From Cordylochernes scorpioides (taxonomy: Eukaryota > Arthropoda > Arachnida > Pseudoscorpiones > Chernetidae): a DNA stretch of 64,000 nucleotides. The notes beneath the pieces were generated by a model, which saw only the letters and a list, made by a program, of their open reading frames with translations, searched no databases and was not told the origin of the DNA. The translations under genes and the position numbers were made by a program. The stretch covers positions 2,871,319 to 2,935,318 of the forward strand of contig CP092882.1 in NCBI GenBank assembly GCA_030710605.1, given 5' to 3'. Within the stretch, counting starts at the first letter, position 1. Every line of letters begins with the position of its first letter. This document shows, one piece after another, positions 1 through 10,252 of the stretch.

Positions 1-206
1 ATATCGTATTTAAAAAATCCAAATCTGGCAACATCTCCCGGTACATCTCGCTCTAATGAGATGAATTAATTAGAACCTGTGGGATTTTTACAAACCATTC
101 ATGTTGGAGTGGGCTACCGTATTCCTGTGATCACCGCCATGTGCCGCCGCACCAGAGTCTGCCAAAGAAATATATTCCCCCATCAATTATAGCTCTATAT
201 ACATTT

Positions 207-837
207 ATATTTTAAAAAGATGCATATATTGGATTTATAATTATTTTATTGTTCCAATATTTCGGGGGGCAACTCGCCTCTCTTTATCGAGGATGTTTTT
301 CATTAAAACATGCGAGCACACCACTCTCGTTCTACAAGGCCAATGAAAGAATTGTATCTTTGATTTGTATATTACATTCAGTATATATACAGCTAATAAT
401 TATATTTAATATTATAGATTATTATTTTATCTATGAAAGAGAGAGATTTATATACAACAGTGTAATTGTAAATAATTGTGTGTATACATATACTTTTAAT
501 TTACTCATTATTTTGCTTTCATCATTTTCATTAATTTTGAATAATATGTATACACACAATTATTTACAATTACACTGTTGTATATAAATCTCTCTCTTTC
601 ATAGATAAAATAATAATCTATAATATTAAATATAATTATATTAGCTGTATATATACTGAATGTAATGTTTAAATCAAAGATACAATTCTTTCATTGGCCT
701 TGTAGAACGAGAGTGGTGTGCTCGCATGTTTTAATGAAAAACATCCTCGATAAAGAGAGGCGAGTTGCCCCCCGAAATATTGGAACAATAAAATAATTAT
801 AAATCCAATATATGTATCTTTTTTTTTAAATATAATT
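207..837. repeat. Large fold-back element, PLE-type family A
   Basis: Two nearly identical arms (207-503 and 545-837, opposite orientation) face each other across about 40 bases, so the transcript could fold into a hairpin of roughly 290 bp. Each arm carries CGAAATATTGGAACAATAAA, read outward from the centre. This has the same layout (CGAAA then AATAAA) as the 3' end of the Penelope-like fragment at 5595-6695. A shorter copy lies at 17617-17795 and a diverged half at 38925-39060; all are followed outside by a shared tail containing ATTATGGATT. ORFs crossing the arms are palindrome artefacts. The PLE link is inference. Confidence 0.85.
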
Positions 838-1234
838 TTAATTATGGATTCCTCAATCTTCAAAATACATTTTTTTTTTATTAGTGAAATTGTACCCGTC
901 TTCCGCCCGGGGATTATCCAGGAACAGTTCAGCCACGTTTTATTAAGGCGCTTAAACGATGTTAATTCCAAAAAACTGCACAAAAATAGCAACCAATCAA
1001 ATGTAGTTAATAACCAGTGCTGCCCCTAGTAGTTAAAATGGGAACTACAGAAAAATGGTTTTCGATATATTAAAATTACTACATGAAAATTTTGTTAAAG
1101 AACCTCGATGTTAAACTATATCATTTTTTTCAGCTACCTTCATGGAAAATGTCTTGGTGATTGATTCAGTGGTTGTGTTGCATAGAGGGAAGAATAGAAA
1201 CAAACTTATCGATTTATCTTTTCATTTATATACA
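838..1234. other. No gene seen
   Basis: AT-rich DNA carrying the family-A flanking tail (ATTATGGATTCC at 842) and a short open frame that I regard as chance. Nothing else recognised. Confidence 0.5.
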
Positions 1235-1345
1235 TATTAAAAACAAAGAAAGCATATCCTGACCACGAGCACATGTGCTTTTAGATGGCAGAGCGCAATC
1301 TAGTGGAACAGAAATCAACTAAACGTTGATTTAGCCTGTTCCCTG
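1235..1345 (+). repeat. Dispersed repeat, family M
   Basis: The segment from AAAGCATATCCTGACCA through CAACTAAACGTTGATTTA to TGTTCCCTGATA recurs in reverse orientation at 6738-6860. The inner part (GATGGC..., CAACTAAACGTTGAT) is shared with the repeats near 22690, 58886, 61810 and 62190. No coding capacity; type unknown, probably a short non-autonomous element. Confidence 0.6.
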
Positions 1346-2479
1346 ATATTTGGCCAACCCATTTTCTTGATTTATCTATATAACCACTATTCCTTTTACC
1401 ATATATGTTATTTTGGTGTCATTACTCTCTTAGTAGTGATGATGATAGACATTGGTTGATATATCGTTATTCAAACCTCCCGGTATTGGGCTAATTTGCA
1501 TATTCTGAGGTAGATCGTAACTCCTTCCTTACCTAACTAACTCTATAGTCTTTCCGAATTTCGCCCAGAACGGTGTCAAATAGTGTGGACACACCCACTT
1601 TATCATTTATAAAACACGGGGGAAGTAGATCCAGAAGGAATTGAAGGGGAAACATGGAACTTCAATTGTGGCGTTATTTGAATGATCCCAATTTCTATGT
1701 AAAACGTCTAAAATGGCTAAATTCGGGCACATTCTCATTTTTAAACACTTGGTCCAGATGTACATTCATGCTAAGTTCCGTGATATTCCACCAGCTCCTT
1801 CCTTGTAGGTAATGTTTACAAGTCCACTCTGACACTGTGATCTTGTGGGGGAAATAAAGCTTAAAAACGTCCAAAGAAAAATAATGTTTCCATCGAGTTC
1901 CCAGTAGAAGGGAGCCATTGTGTTCATCCACCTCTACACGGCGGACAAAAGGAAAGAGCATCAAAGAGGAGTTTATGGCCAAACGTAAAGCTGCGGCCCT
2001 CCTAATCACGTCTGCCGTTTATTAAGGCGCGCGGCGACTTTAATGACATCACTCTAAAGCGCTAAGCCTAATGGTAGCAGACGGCCAGCTCCCTAATGGC
2101 GGGAAAGCTCCCTGCCCCCGGGCTTGAGTTTCTTTTTTATCGGAACGTCTGCTTGCCTTCTTTATGGTCTCGTCGTAGTTTGCCGATAAATCGTTTGTTC
2201 CCCTCCACGCCCGCGGTGTGGCGGGACATACCGTCTATAGATCAACATCCTTGCAAGTGGTAAAATTTGTAAAATACGTATATAAAATACAAAATAAGTT
2301 TGCTTTAATGTATCATATTACCTCATATATTTTAGAATTAGTTTTTCCAAATTATTACACCTACATGTAAATTCAATCATTTTAATATTATTCTAGTTAA
2401 GCAGATATGCAAAACAATAGCTACGTGTATATAAATTCTATTTCAAACTAGTTGGATTATTATCATATTAGTAATTCCT
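1346..2479. other. No gene recognised
   Basis: Mixed unique-looking sequence. A 104-codon open frame on the minus strand (1695-2009) has no recognisable domain. A short piece around 1697 (GTAAAACGTCTAAAAT) also occurs at 7075, suggesting an old dispersed repeat. Confidence 0.4.
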
Positions 2480-2576
2480 GTAGAAGGGCGTATGTGCCCG
2501 AAAGCTCGTAAATTGCCGTTTTAATAAAGATACGCAGCCCTTGATGCTTTATTGTATTCGTTTATAAGTTGTACAG
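2480..2576 (+). repeat. PLE-type terminal module, family C (single arm)
   Basis: Contains GAAGGGCGTATGTGCCCGAAAGCTCG, followed by TTAATAAAGATACGCAGCC and a short tail ending TTTATAAGTTGTACAG. The same module occurs as a palindrome at 37442-37579. Layout matches the 3' end of the GIY-YIG bearing PLE fragment at 5595-6695. Confidence 0.6.
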
Positions 2577-3370
2577 GGTTTTTTCAATCTATAGATCAAC
2601 ACGCCTACGTGGTTGGCTTTTCTTGATTTACCAATAATATAGTAGAATACAACGGCACAACCGTAGATCTCTACGTCTAGTTGATTCCGATAGATGGCGC
2701 TCTCAGCCACCGAAAATTCCTAGTTGCGCGGTCAGGATTTATTCCACAAACCTCCACCAATCACTGAACCAGCATTGACCAATGGCATCCAAACGTTGAC
2801 CTATTCAACCATCAAGCGCCGAACAAGACCACACAGCCCACATAACCTCTCCACAATTAAGACAATACAGGAAAGTGCAATTTTGTGGCATTCCTATCAG
2901 AGCCCCAAATGATGAAGTGGTAGCGCCTATTTATTCATTCCTTCTTTTGTAAAAATGTTTTCAGCCTTCGGCCTTACGATGTTGTTGTTTTTCTTTCGGT
3001 GTTTAACTGGCTTCTCTCTTTTCTAGATAATTAAATTATTTTTCAAAAGAATTTTTTTAGAATCCATTGTTAAACATGACGTCATTCTTGCCAACAATCC
3101 CAGGTTCTGAACTTCTAACCCAACGTGACCCTGTGATCACCAAAGAGCTAGGTGACCGGGGGTGAGCTACCAAAGCCTGTTGTTTACACAGCGATCCTTT
3201 TAATATTATGTAAGTCCTAGCACATGCGACGACGGCACATTTCAAGAATAATTAAACCTAAAAATGTATCATGTAATTAAACTATGCTATAAAATCTACC
3301 AGGTTTCTCCTTCGCAGTAAGAAGTGTTGAATTTCGTAAAGATAGAGGCTGCCTGGCCGGCATTCCTAGT
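2577..3370. other. No gene recognised
   Basis: Contains a repeat-like GATAGATGGCGCTCTCAG stretch near 2690 (related to family M) and short open frames that look like chance. No domain, RNA gene or transposon end seen. Confidence 0.4.
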
Positions 3371-3598
3371 TCTTCAAATTAAAGTTACTTCGGCCAGTAA
3401 ATCTTTTTTATTATTGTCTCTACGTTTCGACAAAAATCTTTTGTTCTCGTCAGGAGCGAACAAAAACTAAAACATTTGGCAAAGCGTTGAAAATTATTCT
3501 AAGGCTGCAAGGGCGTTCTCAGGCGATATTTTTGTCGAAACGTCGAGATAATAGAATATTTACTGACCGAAGTATAATTAATTTGAAGAAGTGTTGAA
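3371..3598. repeat. Fold-back element, PLE-type family E
   Basis: Imperfect inverted arms (3371-3439 and 3526-3590) with TTTTTGTCGAAACG at the inner edge of each arm, followed outward by a T/A-rich segment and an ACTxxCCGAAGT element. A GACGAGAACAAAAG segment on the minus strand precedes CGAAAC, repeating the PLE 3'-end pattern. Confidence 0.65.
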
Positions 3599-3770
3599 TA
3601 GTTTAATTTCTTGTATATAGATGGCGTGTTTAGCTCACTGGCCTTTAGTGAAATGTTTCAACATATTGACATGGAACTCTACTGCCCTCAACGTGTCCAT
3701 TGAACCGTTAAATGTGTCTTACAACGAATTCCTTTTAAGTGTTGGGTATATAATAACCCAATATTAGATT

Positions 3771-3905
3771 AATTAAACTGGCGAAACCGCGGGGAGGGTT
3801 CACCACTGATGAGTCAGGGGCCCTTTTAATATTTCAGTATTACAGTAAGCGCAGTAAGAAGTGTTTTATTCGAAAAAGGAAAATCGAAGTAAAAAGTTAG
3901 CTTTT
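3771..3905 (+). repeat. Hammerhead-core-bearing dispersed repeat, copy 1
   Basis: Starts AATTAAACTGGCGAAACCGC and runs through CACCACTGATGAGTCAGG to CAGTAAGCGCAGTAAGAAG. It contains both hammerhead-ribozyme core strings, CTGATGAG and CGAAAC. Other copies lie at 4751-4918 (two), 18480-18570, 29050-29220 (paired), 33020-33130, 36980-37050 and 58091-58200. Ribozyme activity is not established: a proper stem I is not visible. Confidence 0.6.
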
Positions 3906-4750
3906 TTTGTATAACAGAATAAGGATATCAGAATCCTATATATAAAGTAAAATTTGAAATGCTTACTATCAATACTCAGCCTAAATACAACTCGGAAATT
4001 GGTTTTGGATTTTTAAATTATACGTATATATAGACTAATAGAAAATGATAAGTTTCGCTCTTCACATATAAAAATAAAATTCTCCTCTAATCGAACCCAT
4101 GATCTTATATTCGATATATAACTTCATTGCTCGATGCAACTACAAAGTTAAAATATATATATACGTTAATTGGTAATGAGCTCAACGCTAATTGGTTGAC
4201 TGCAGTCACGTGATAGCAGATAACCAATCAGCGGACGAATAAAGTAGAAACCATCTAAACATCAGAGAAACAATATACATATAAGATTTACAGTTCTATT
4301 GAAGGTTTACCAACCAACAAAGCGAGAACATATACGACAATTTCTGTATACGTTAAGAGAAAACATAATTTGTATTCTTACCTGAGTTATGGAATTAACT
4401 ATTGCACGAACTAAACAAGAAAACGGTGTAAATAGGTTTATATATAAAAAGAGGACTGTGTAAGAAATCAATCAATTCTAGAGTGAAAAAGCTTTTAAAA
4501 GGAGAAATCCATTAACTTCTCGCCTGGGAAGAATCACCTGCTGAAATATTTACTCCGTACGTCAAGTGCTGGGGGATAACTTTACATGGGTGGAATTTAT
4601 TTCTAAATGAAGGCTGTGGATCAACTCTGTCACAGCCAATCTTGTTACTGTTGTTACGAGATGTCTATATATGCGAGATTCAACGATTTATTTAATTAAC
4701 GGTTTCTCTTATTTCAATTAAAAACAATTCGCTATTGTCCATATTGTAAT

Positions 4751-4918
4751 GGAGAAAATATTGGGAAGGCCTGGCTCATCAGTGGTGGACCATTCCAGCG
4801 GTTTCGGCAGCAGTTCACTCTACCGGATCGCGCCGACGTAGAAAACAATAACGGCCTGGAAACTGGCGAAACCCCGCTGGAAGTGTTCAGCACTGATGAG
4901 CAAGGCTTTTCTAATGTT
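4751..4918. repeat. Two hammerhead-core repeats in opposite orientation
   Basis: The left copy is on the minus strand (CTCATCAGTGG at about 4777, GGTTTCGGC at about 4799). The right copy is on the plus strand (CTGGCGAAACCCC at about 4862, CACTGATGAGCAAGG at about 4891). They are separated by about 45 bases. The left copy reads GGTCCACC before CTGATGAG, where the others have GGTTCACC. Confidence 0.6.
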
Positions 4919-5594
4919 GTTCTATTAGTGATAGGGGCACACAGTAGGAAACTGTTGTTTAAATTAGAATTAAAATGATTTCAAATTTATATTCCATAGA
5001 GGACGTGTTGTTGTCTTGTATTTAATTAATAAGTGATTAATTTATTCGAATATAGCGGGATTCCATTATTTACTTACATACGCCACACTTATTTACACAC
5101 ACCCCTATCTAATATGTTATATAAATAAATTAACTATTTGATATCTGGAAAAATAAATAACATTTAACAATATTTTTTAACCTAGCGTGTCACTCAGCGA
5201 GGAAAAAGGAAGCAGTTAAGAGCGGAAATCGGTGTGGATCCGTCCAAATATTGGCTGGCGCGGCGAAATTTCTGCGACCATCGTGGAAATTGAGTTTTCC
5301 CCTTTAATCCTTTTTCTGAGCTCCCTTTCTATAAGGAGATGTGCTGGAAGTTTTTATAAAGCGGTGATTGTGCTTACTCGGAGAACGGGAAATAAATTTA
5401 ATTTAAGAAAGAAAATAAAAGTGTGAAAAATTAAAAGATTGTTCCCAGGAATCTCTCCAGTGTCTGGCGGGCGGTGTGGAGGACGACAATCAACAAATTA
5501 TATATGTATTATATATGTGCATATTGGTCTATGTTATATATATGCTATCTCCATATATTTTTCATTATTAAATGTTATTTAAAACAATAATAAA
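4919..5594. other. No gene recognised
   Basis: AT-rich sequence with TTAATTAATAAGTGATTAAT-like low-complexity patches. The 64-codon open frame at 5232-5426 has no domain. Confidence 0.4.
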
Positions 5595-6695
5595 CAATAA
5601 GAGGAGCTTCTTGTGTAAATTTCTTTATTACCGCAAGCTTTCGAACAGAACGTTCTTCAACGGGCGTGGATAGTAAAAACGTACTAACATGCTATTAGAG
5701 GAGAAAAACGAATATATACACCAATAAATTTACATATTGAAGAGATAATAGCGTAAAAAGAGAATACATAAAAATATTTAAAATGAAATTTACATAATAC
5801 AAACGTGACGACTAAAAAATAAGCAATAAACTTGAATGAGACTAAAAACTAAGGTAAAATTATTATTAAAACGGCGACATCCCTACACCAAAAGAACAAA
5901 GAATAAAACAGTATATGGAAGTTAAAATCAACAAGACCAAGGCAGGGGAAAGGGAGGGTCCCACCCAGTGCTGCCACTATCTTTGAGATATAAGAGGGGG
6001 GGGGGGTGAAAGACAAGCTATTTATAAAGTATCTGGTAAATGTCTGGGAGGTCTATTTTACGGTTACAACTATTGTTTTGTGTGGAAATAATAGATTCTA
6101 GGCAGAGTCGGTGATGTTTGTTATGTATGTGCCGGTATTTAACTTGAGGATGGTCGAGATCAAAACTATGGCCTGTTTGTGCTATATGCGTGAAAATTAA
6201 GGATTTAGTATCTTTATTGCGGATGTTACGTCTGTGCTCTGAAATACGGATGCCAGTGGTTCTGCCTGTTTCTCCAACATAAGAAGTTGGGCAATCCAGG
6301 CACTGTATGGAATAAACTGCGCCGGTAGAGTTTATGGGTAGGGTGGGTTTATCAGATTTGGTGATGTGATGTCTAAGGATAGTGGCTAAGTTGGGGGGAC
6401 TATTGTAGAGAACTTTTATGCCGTATGGGCGTAGGACTCTGGAAATGGATACTGCGGCAGGGGAGAACGGAAGCCAACAAGTGGCCCTGTGAATTGTAGT
6501 GGTTCTGTGGACACGTGGATCAAAAGTATGTTTTTCTATGAAATCTATGGGATAACCAGCGGTTGTTAATAAGGAAAGGATTCTAGATCTTTCTATTGTT
6601 TTAAAAATGGGTAAGGAACAATGGGTAAAAATTCTTTTAGTTAAGGTCCTGACTGTATTAATTTTAAAGGAGATGGGACTATTGGAGGAGAAATG
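5595..6695 (-). mobile_element. Penelope-like element, 5'-truncated 3' portion, family D
   Basis: The minus strand carries the last 225 codons of a PLE protein (6018-6695) followed by about 420 bases of 3' sequence. That sequence ends in a CCGTTGAAGAACGTTCTG / TTCGAAAGC / AATAAAG module at 5620-5665. It is the only place in the window where that terminal module is physically joined to PLE coding sequence, so it anchors interpretation of the other fold-back repeats. The 5' part (reverse transcriptase) is missing; the break is near 6696, where an in-frame stop follows. Confidence 0.8.
6018..6695 (-). pseudogene. PLE polyprotein C-terminus with GIY-YIG endonuclease (5'-truncated)
   Basis: A continuous frame of 225 codons ending in TAG at 6018-6020, with no internal stop and no usable initiator because the element is truncated. 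Residues about 127-225 form a GIY-YIG nuclease domain. It has VYSI, then CLDC, then SYVGETGR with the conserved tyrosine and arginine, RISEHRR, a TGH motif and LESIIS carrying the expected catalytic glutamate. PLEs join this nuclease to a reverse transcriptase, and it is thought to nick the target for priming. The upstream 126 residues fit the RT-EN connector (YGIKV, arginine/leucine rich). It lacks an RT, so it cannot act alone. The clean frame suggests a fairly recent insertion. Absence of a normal start, not decay, is the main defect. Confidence 0.85.
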
Positions 6696-6737
6696 TTATT
6701 TATTGATAAATATTTATATTTGTGTGTTTCACCTTAT

Positions 6738-6860
6738 ATAATAACTTATGCTATCAGGGAACAGGGTAAATCAATGTTTAGTCATTTCTGTCCCAGTAGA
6801 TGGCGCTCTGTCATCTAAAAATCACATGTGTTCCTGGTCAGGATATGCTTTCTTCATTTT
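6738..6860 (-). repeat. Dispersed repeat, family M, second copy
   Basis: Inverted relative to 1235-1345: TATCAGGGAACAGGGTAAAT at the left, GTAGATGGCGCTCTGTC in the middle, GGTCAGGATATGCTTTC at the right. The two copies are easily alignable end to end. Confidence 0.6.
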
Positions 6861-8104
6861 TAATAATCACTTATATGGACGATGTGATAAAGAAGTTCCA
6901 ATCTATCTCGACTCTAACTGGACATGTCGCTGATAGCTTCTGCTGTGGAACACCTAAATTCCATATAAAATAGCAGCTAGTGTTTACAGATAAACAAGTA
7001 TAAATAGAAAATTTCCCACCCACGAGTTAAAGAAAAACATGGAATTTGGATCCCATTAATTATAACATTTGTATGTAAAACGTCTAAAATTAGTTAGATG
7101 CGGACATTTTTAAAAGCTTTTATTTAACTTGCCCCCATCTCTGTCTGTCTGTCTGGATGTCTGTCGCCAAATCTTGTAATCAATTTTTAATATACTTATA
7201 GGGCACCTAGAAATATGAAATTTGGTACACATGTTCAAACCTGATGACAATGCTAGCTGACCAAATTTCAGACTTCTGGGTTGTCAGGTTGGCCAAGAAC
7301 GGACAAATTTCCAAATTTCCTTTCAACTTTTGTATATTTAATTTTAATATGCTTCCAGACCATATAGAATAATGAAACTCACAATACTCGCTCAGTCCAA
7401 TTAACAATGCAAGTGTACTAATTTTCAGACTTCTGGGTGGTCGGGAAGGCGGGAAATGCACCATTATCTATATTTCTTTTTTAATATTATCTGTTACATT
7501 ATATCTACTCGGAAAATGCTGGAGGTTGCGAAAGGATTTTTTTCAATAAATGTTCAAGACATGGAAGGAATTAGAAATCCAAATATTCAGATTCCTATCT
7601 AAAACGTCCTTGGAATTACAAGCAAATAAATGAGAAAAGCCAACAAATATATTAATTTTATCTGTTATAATTTAGTCATCTTATTCCAATATCATCACGC
7701 GCATATATTTATATTCATTATATATAGGTGTGTGTGTAACAATATACCACCATACATTTCACGACACCTTTTTAAATAGTTCCCCTTTTTCAATTAGTAT
7801 GTTGTTACTTTTAACTATTTAATTAATTGTTTAATTATAATTCAAATTTTATATGTACCAATTATCCCCTAACAATAATCCACTGGGTGTCTCTAACTTT
7901 GTAATATAATTCAATAAATTTAGGGTTCCCAAAAGCAAAGAGACGCAGTTCTGTTAGTAACGAATTTTGCTTACGTCACTTCCGACCTCCCACGAGGAAT
8001 TGACCAATCTGCTGCGAGCAGGCTTGCAGCTATTTAAGGCCAATGTCGTCTCAGTGATAAGGCTTTTTTTGGACTGGCATATATACGACTAAAAATAGCG
8101 TGAA
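6861..8104. other. Non-coding; two diverged tandem units at 7120-7465
   Basis: After a (GTCT)n run at about 7141, two related units of roughly 157 bases follow. Both contain CAGACTTCTGGGTKGTC (about 7267 and 7427), after phrases such as GAAATTTGGTACACATG. Such phrases are common in diverged invertebrate repeats, but I cannot assign a class. 7470-8104 is AT-rich with a GC-richer patch (7935-8045) of unknown nature. Confidence 0.45.
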
Positions 8105-8905
8105 TAATTAATTATAAAAACACTTTTAAAAAAAAAAGCTTTTATTTAAAATGCACTAAAAATACTATAAACTAAAGTGCCAGGAGAAAATGATTTTTTA
8201 TTAATCGACTACACGAGCTTTCGGGCAGTCACGCCCTTCAACTGGTAATGATACATGATGGCAATAGGCCTTAAATAGGATTCCGTTTTTAAAGAGATAT
8301 TTTTACATATGAGAAAAATAATATAGGACGGCTAATATTATTTTTCTCATATGTAAAAATATCTCTTTAAAAACGGAATCCTATTTAAGGCCTATTGCCA
8401 TCATGTATCATTACCAGTTGAAGGGCGTGACTGCCCGAAAGCTCGTGTAGTCGATTAATAAAAAATCATTTTCTCCTGGCACTTTAGTTTATGGTATTTA
8501 TATTCCAAGGAGAAAGTTTCTATGTTTAAATAAGTTGATGCACTAAAAATAACAAAATAAATATTTCTGAAGTATTGCTTTTTTTTTCTGAAGGTACCAT
8601 TTAACAAATAAAATAATAGACTTAGAAATAAAAGCGGTAGGGTACAATAATAATAAATTTGAGATCAATGTGATTTTATATGAAGCCAAATGATTAGCAA
8701 GTTATGCCTTTCATTAAATTTATACCTATTTGCTGCATAAATGATTATCATCCCCCACCGCTTTTATTTCTAAGTCTATTATTTTATTTGTTAAATGGTA
8801 CCTTCAGAAAAAAAAGCAATACTTCAGAAATATTTATTTTGTTATTTTTAGTGCATTTTAAATAAAAGCTTTTTTTAAAGTGTTTTTTATAATTAATTAT
8901 TTATT
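8105..8905. mobile_element. Fold-back/MITE element X, interrupted
   Basis: Left arm 8105-8164 plus 8552-8645, right arm 8753-8905 in reverse complement. The arms meet around a short centre (8646-8752). Outer ends both read ATAATTAATTATAAAAAACAC-like sequence. The left arm is split by another palindrome (8165-8537), while the right arm keeps the uninterrupted sequence across the same point. Non-coding; class unknown. Confidence 0.75.
8165..8537. mobile_element. Fold-back PLE-type element, family B, with 14-bp target duplication
   Basis: Arms of about 155 bases (8168-8324 and 8336-8492) are near-perfect inverted copies. Each ends outward with TTGAAGGGCGTGACTGCCC, GAAAGCTCG and TTAATAAAAAATC. 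ATGCACTAAAAATA occurs immediately on both sides (8151-8164 and 8538-8551). The interrupted host repeat retains a single copy in its other arm, so this is a genuine target-site duplication. About 45 extra bases follow the right arm (8493-8537), making the insertion asymmetric. Confidence 0.8.
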
Positions 8906-9153
8906 TTTATGTAATATATCCTGTACAGTCCTGTCAAGTTTCATGATATTCGACCAGTTCCTTTTGGGCGTAACCCTCTATCTCTACACCATGACTATTG
9001 TACTCTAAATCATAAATTAAATAAATCACTATATCAAATACACCAGTTTATATTCAACTACAATTTTCTCATTTAAGGAATTCGTTAACTTCACGATCCA
9101 GTTGATTTTGGAGAAGACACTGACGAAAGTTAATGTGAAGATACAAACAGTAT

Positions 9154-10055
9154 CATCATTATTCAGGTGAGATTCCTCAACCTCGGCGTTGTCAGACATT
9201 ACCTCGGTCCGTTCTCTGAGGATTTCCCTGGTCGAAATACTGCGGTTCCGCAGACTTGAAACATCGCCTTCAGAAGCCGTTTCCACCTTCAAGTGAATGT
9301 CCTCTTCCACGAGATACAAATATTTGAGAAGTTTTGAACAATTGGAATTATTTTGTAAAATTATTTTCCCAGTTTTCATCATTATTCAGGTGAGATTCCT
9401 CAACCTCGGCGTTGTCAGACATTACCTCGGTCCGTTCTCTGAGGATTTCCCTGGTCGAAATACTGCGGTTCCGCAGACTTGAAACATCGCCTTCAGAAGC
9501 CGTTTCCACCTTCAAGTGAATGTCCTCTTCCACGAGATACAAATATTTGAGAAGTTTTGAACAATTGGAATTATTTTTGTAAAATTATTTTCCCAGTTTT
9601 CATCATTATTCAGGTGAGATTTCCCAACCTCGGCGTTGTCAGACATTACCTCGGTCCGTTCTCTGAGGATTTCCCTGGTCGAAATACTGCGGCTCCGCAG
9701 ACTTGAAACATCGCCTTCAGAAGCCGTTTCCACCTTCAAGTGAATGTCCTCTTCCACGAGATACAAATATTTGAGAAGTTTTGAACAATTGGAATTATTT
9801 TTGTAAAATTATTTTCCCAGTTTTCATCATTATTCAGGTGAGATTCCTCAACCTCGCCGTTGTCAGACATTACCTCGGTCCGTTCTCTGAGGATTTCTCT
9901 GGTCGAAATACTGCGGTTCCGCAGACTTGAAACATCGCCTTCAGAAGCTGTTTCCACCTTCAAGTGAATGTCCTCTTCCACGAGATACAAATATTTTAGT
10001 AGTTTTACATAATTGGAATTACTTTTGTAAAAATATTTTCCCAGTTTTCATTTGT
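9154..10055 (-). repeat. 224-bp tandem repeat, four copies, exon-like on minus strand
   Basis: Units begin at 9154, 9378, 9601 and 9825 (each starts CATCATTATTCAGG). On the minus strand every unit has an open frame including YLVEEDIHLKVETASEGD, then SLRNRSISTREILRERTE and EVMSDNAEVEES. The frame is conserved in all four, but the period (224, once 223) is not a multiple of three, so units cannot be read through as one protein. I do not recognise the peptide. Either it is a duplicated acidic exon (a GAG|GTAATG donor-like site follows RERTE) or a minisatellite derived from one. Confidence 0.7.
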
Positions 10056-10149
10056 TTCAAATGTATATTTACCCGAATTCTCTCTTCCACAAAGTGAGTC
10101 ATAGTAATACGTGATATGTAATTGTCTATTCATGATGCAATTGTGGAAA

Positions 10150-10252
10150 AACTTTAAAATTACGAAATATTTCCTCACAATGAGTTTCTTTTTATTTTAA
10201 ATTGCTAGTTTTCAAGCTATAATGTGAGGAAATATTTTGTAATTTTAAATAG
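10150..10252. repeat. Short palindrome
   Basis: CTTTAAAATTACGAAATAT at about 10151 is matched by ATATTTTGTAATTTTAAAT at about 10231, with TTCCTCACA / TGTGAGGAA inside. Arms about 30 bases, spacer about 40. Probably a small MITE or hairpin remnant. Confidence 0.5.

Noticed and set aside
249-992. Open frames of about 110 codons on both strands
   Set aside because: They lie in the arms of a large palindrome and translate the same sequence in both directions; no domain.
1695-2009. 104-codon minus-strand open frame
   Set aside because: No motif, no splice or promoter context, ordinary composition.
3771-3905. Calling a complete hammerhead ribozyme (ncRNA)
   Set aside because: Core strings and stem II are present, but no stem I hairpin can form in the five bases available; reported as a finding only.
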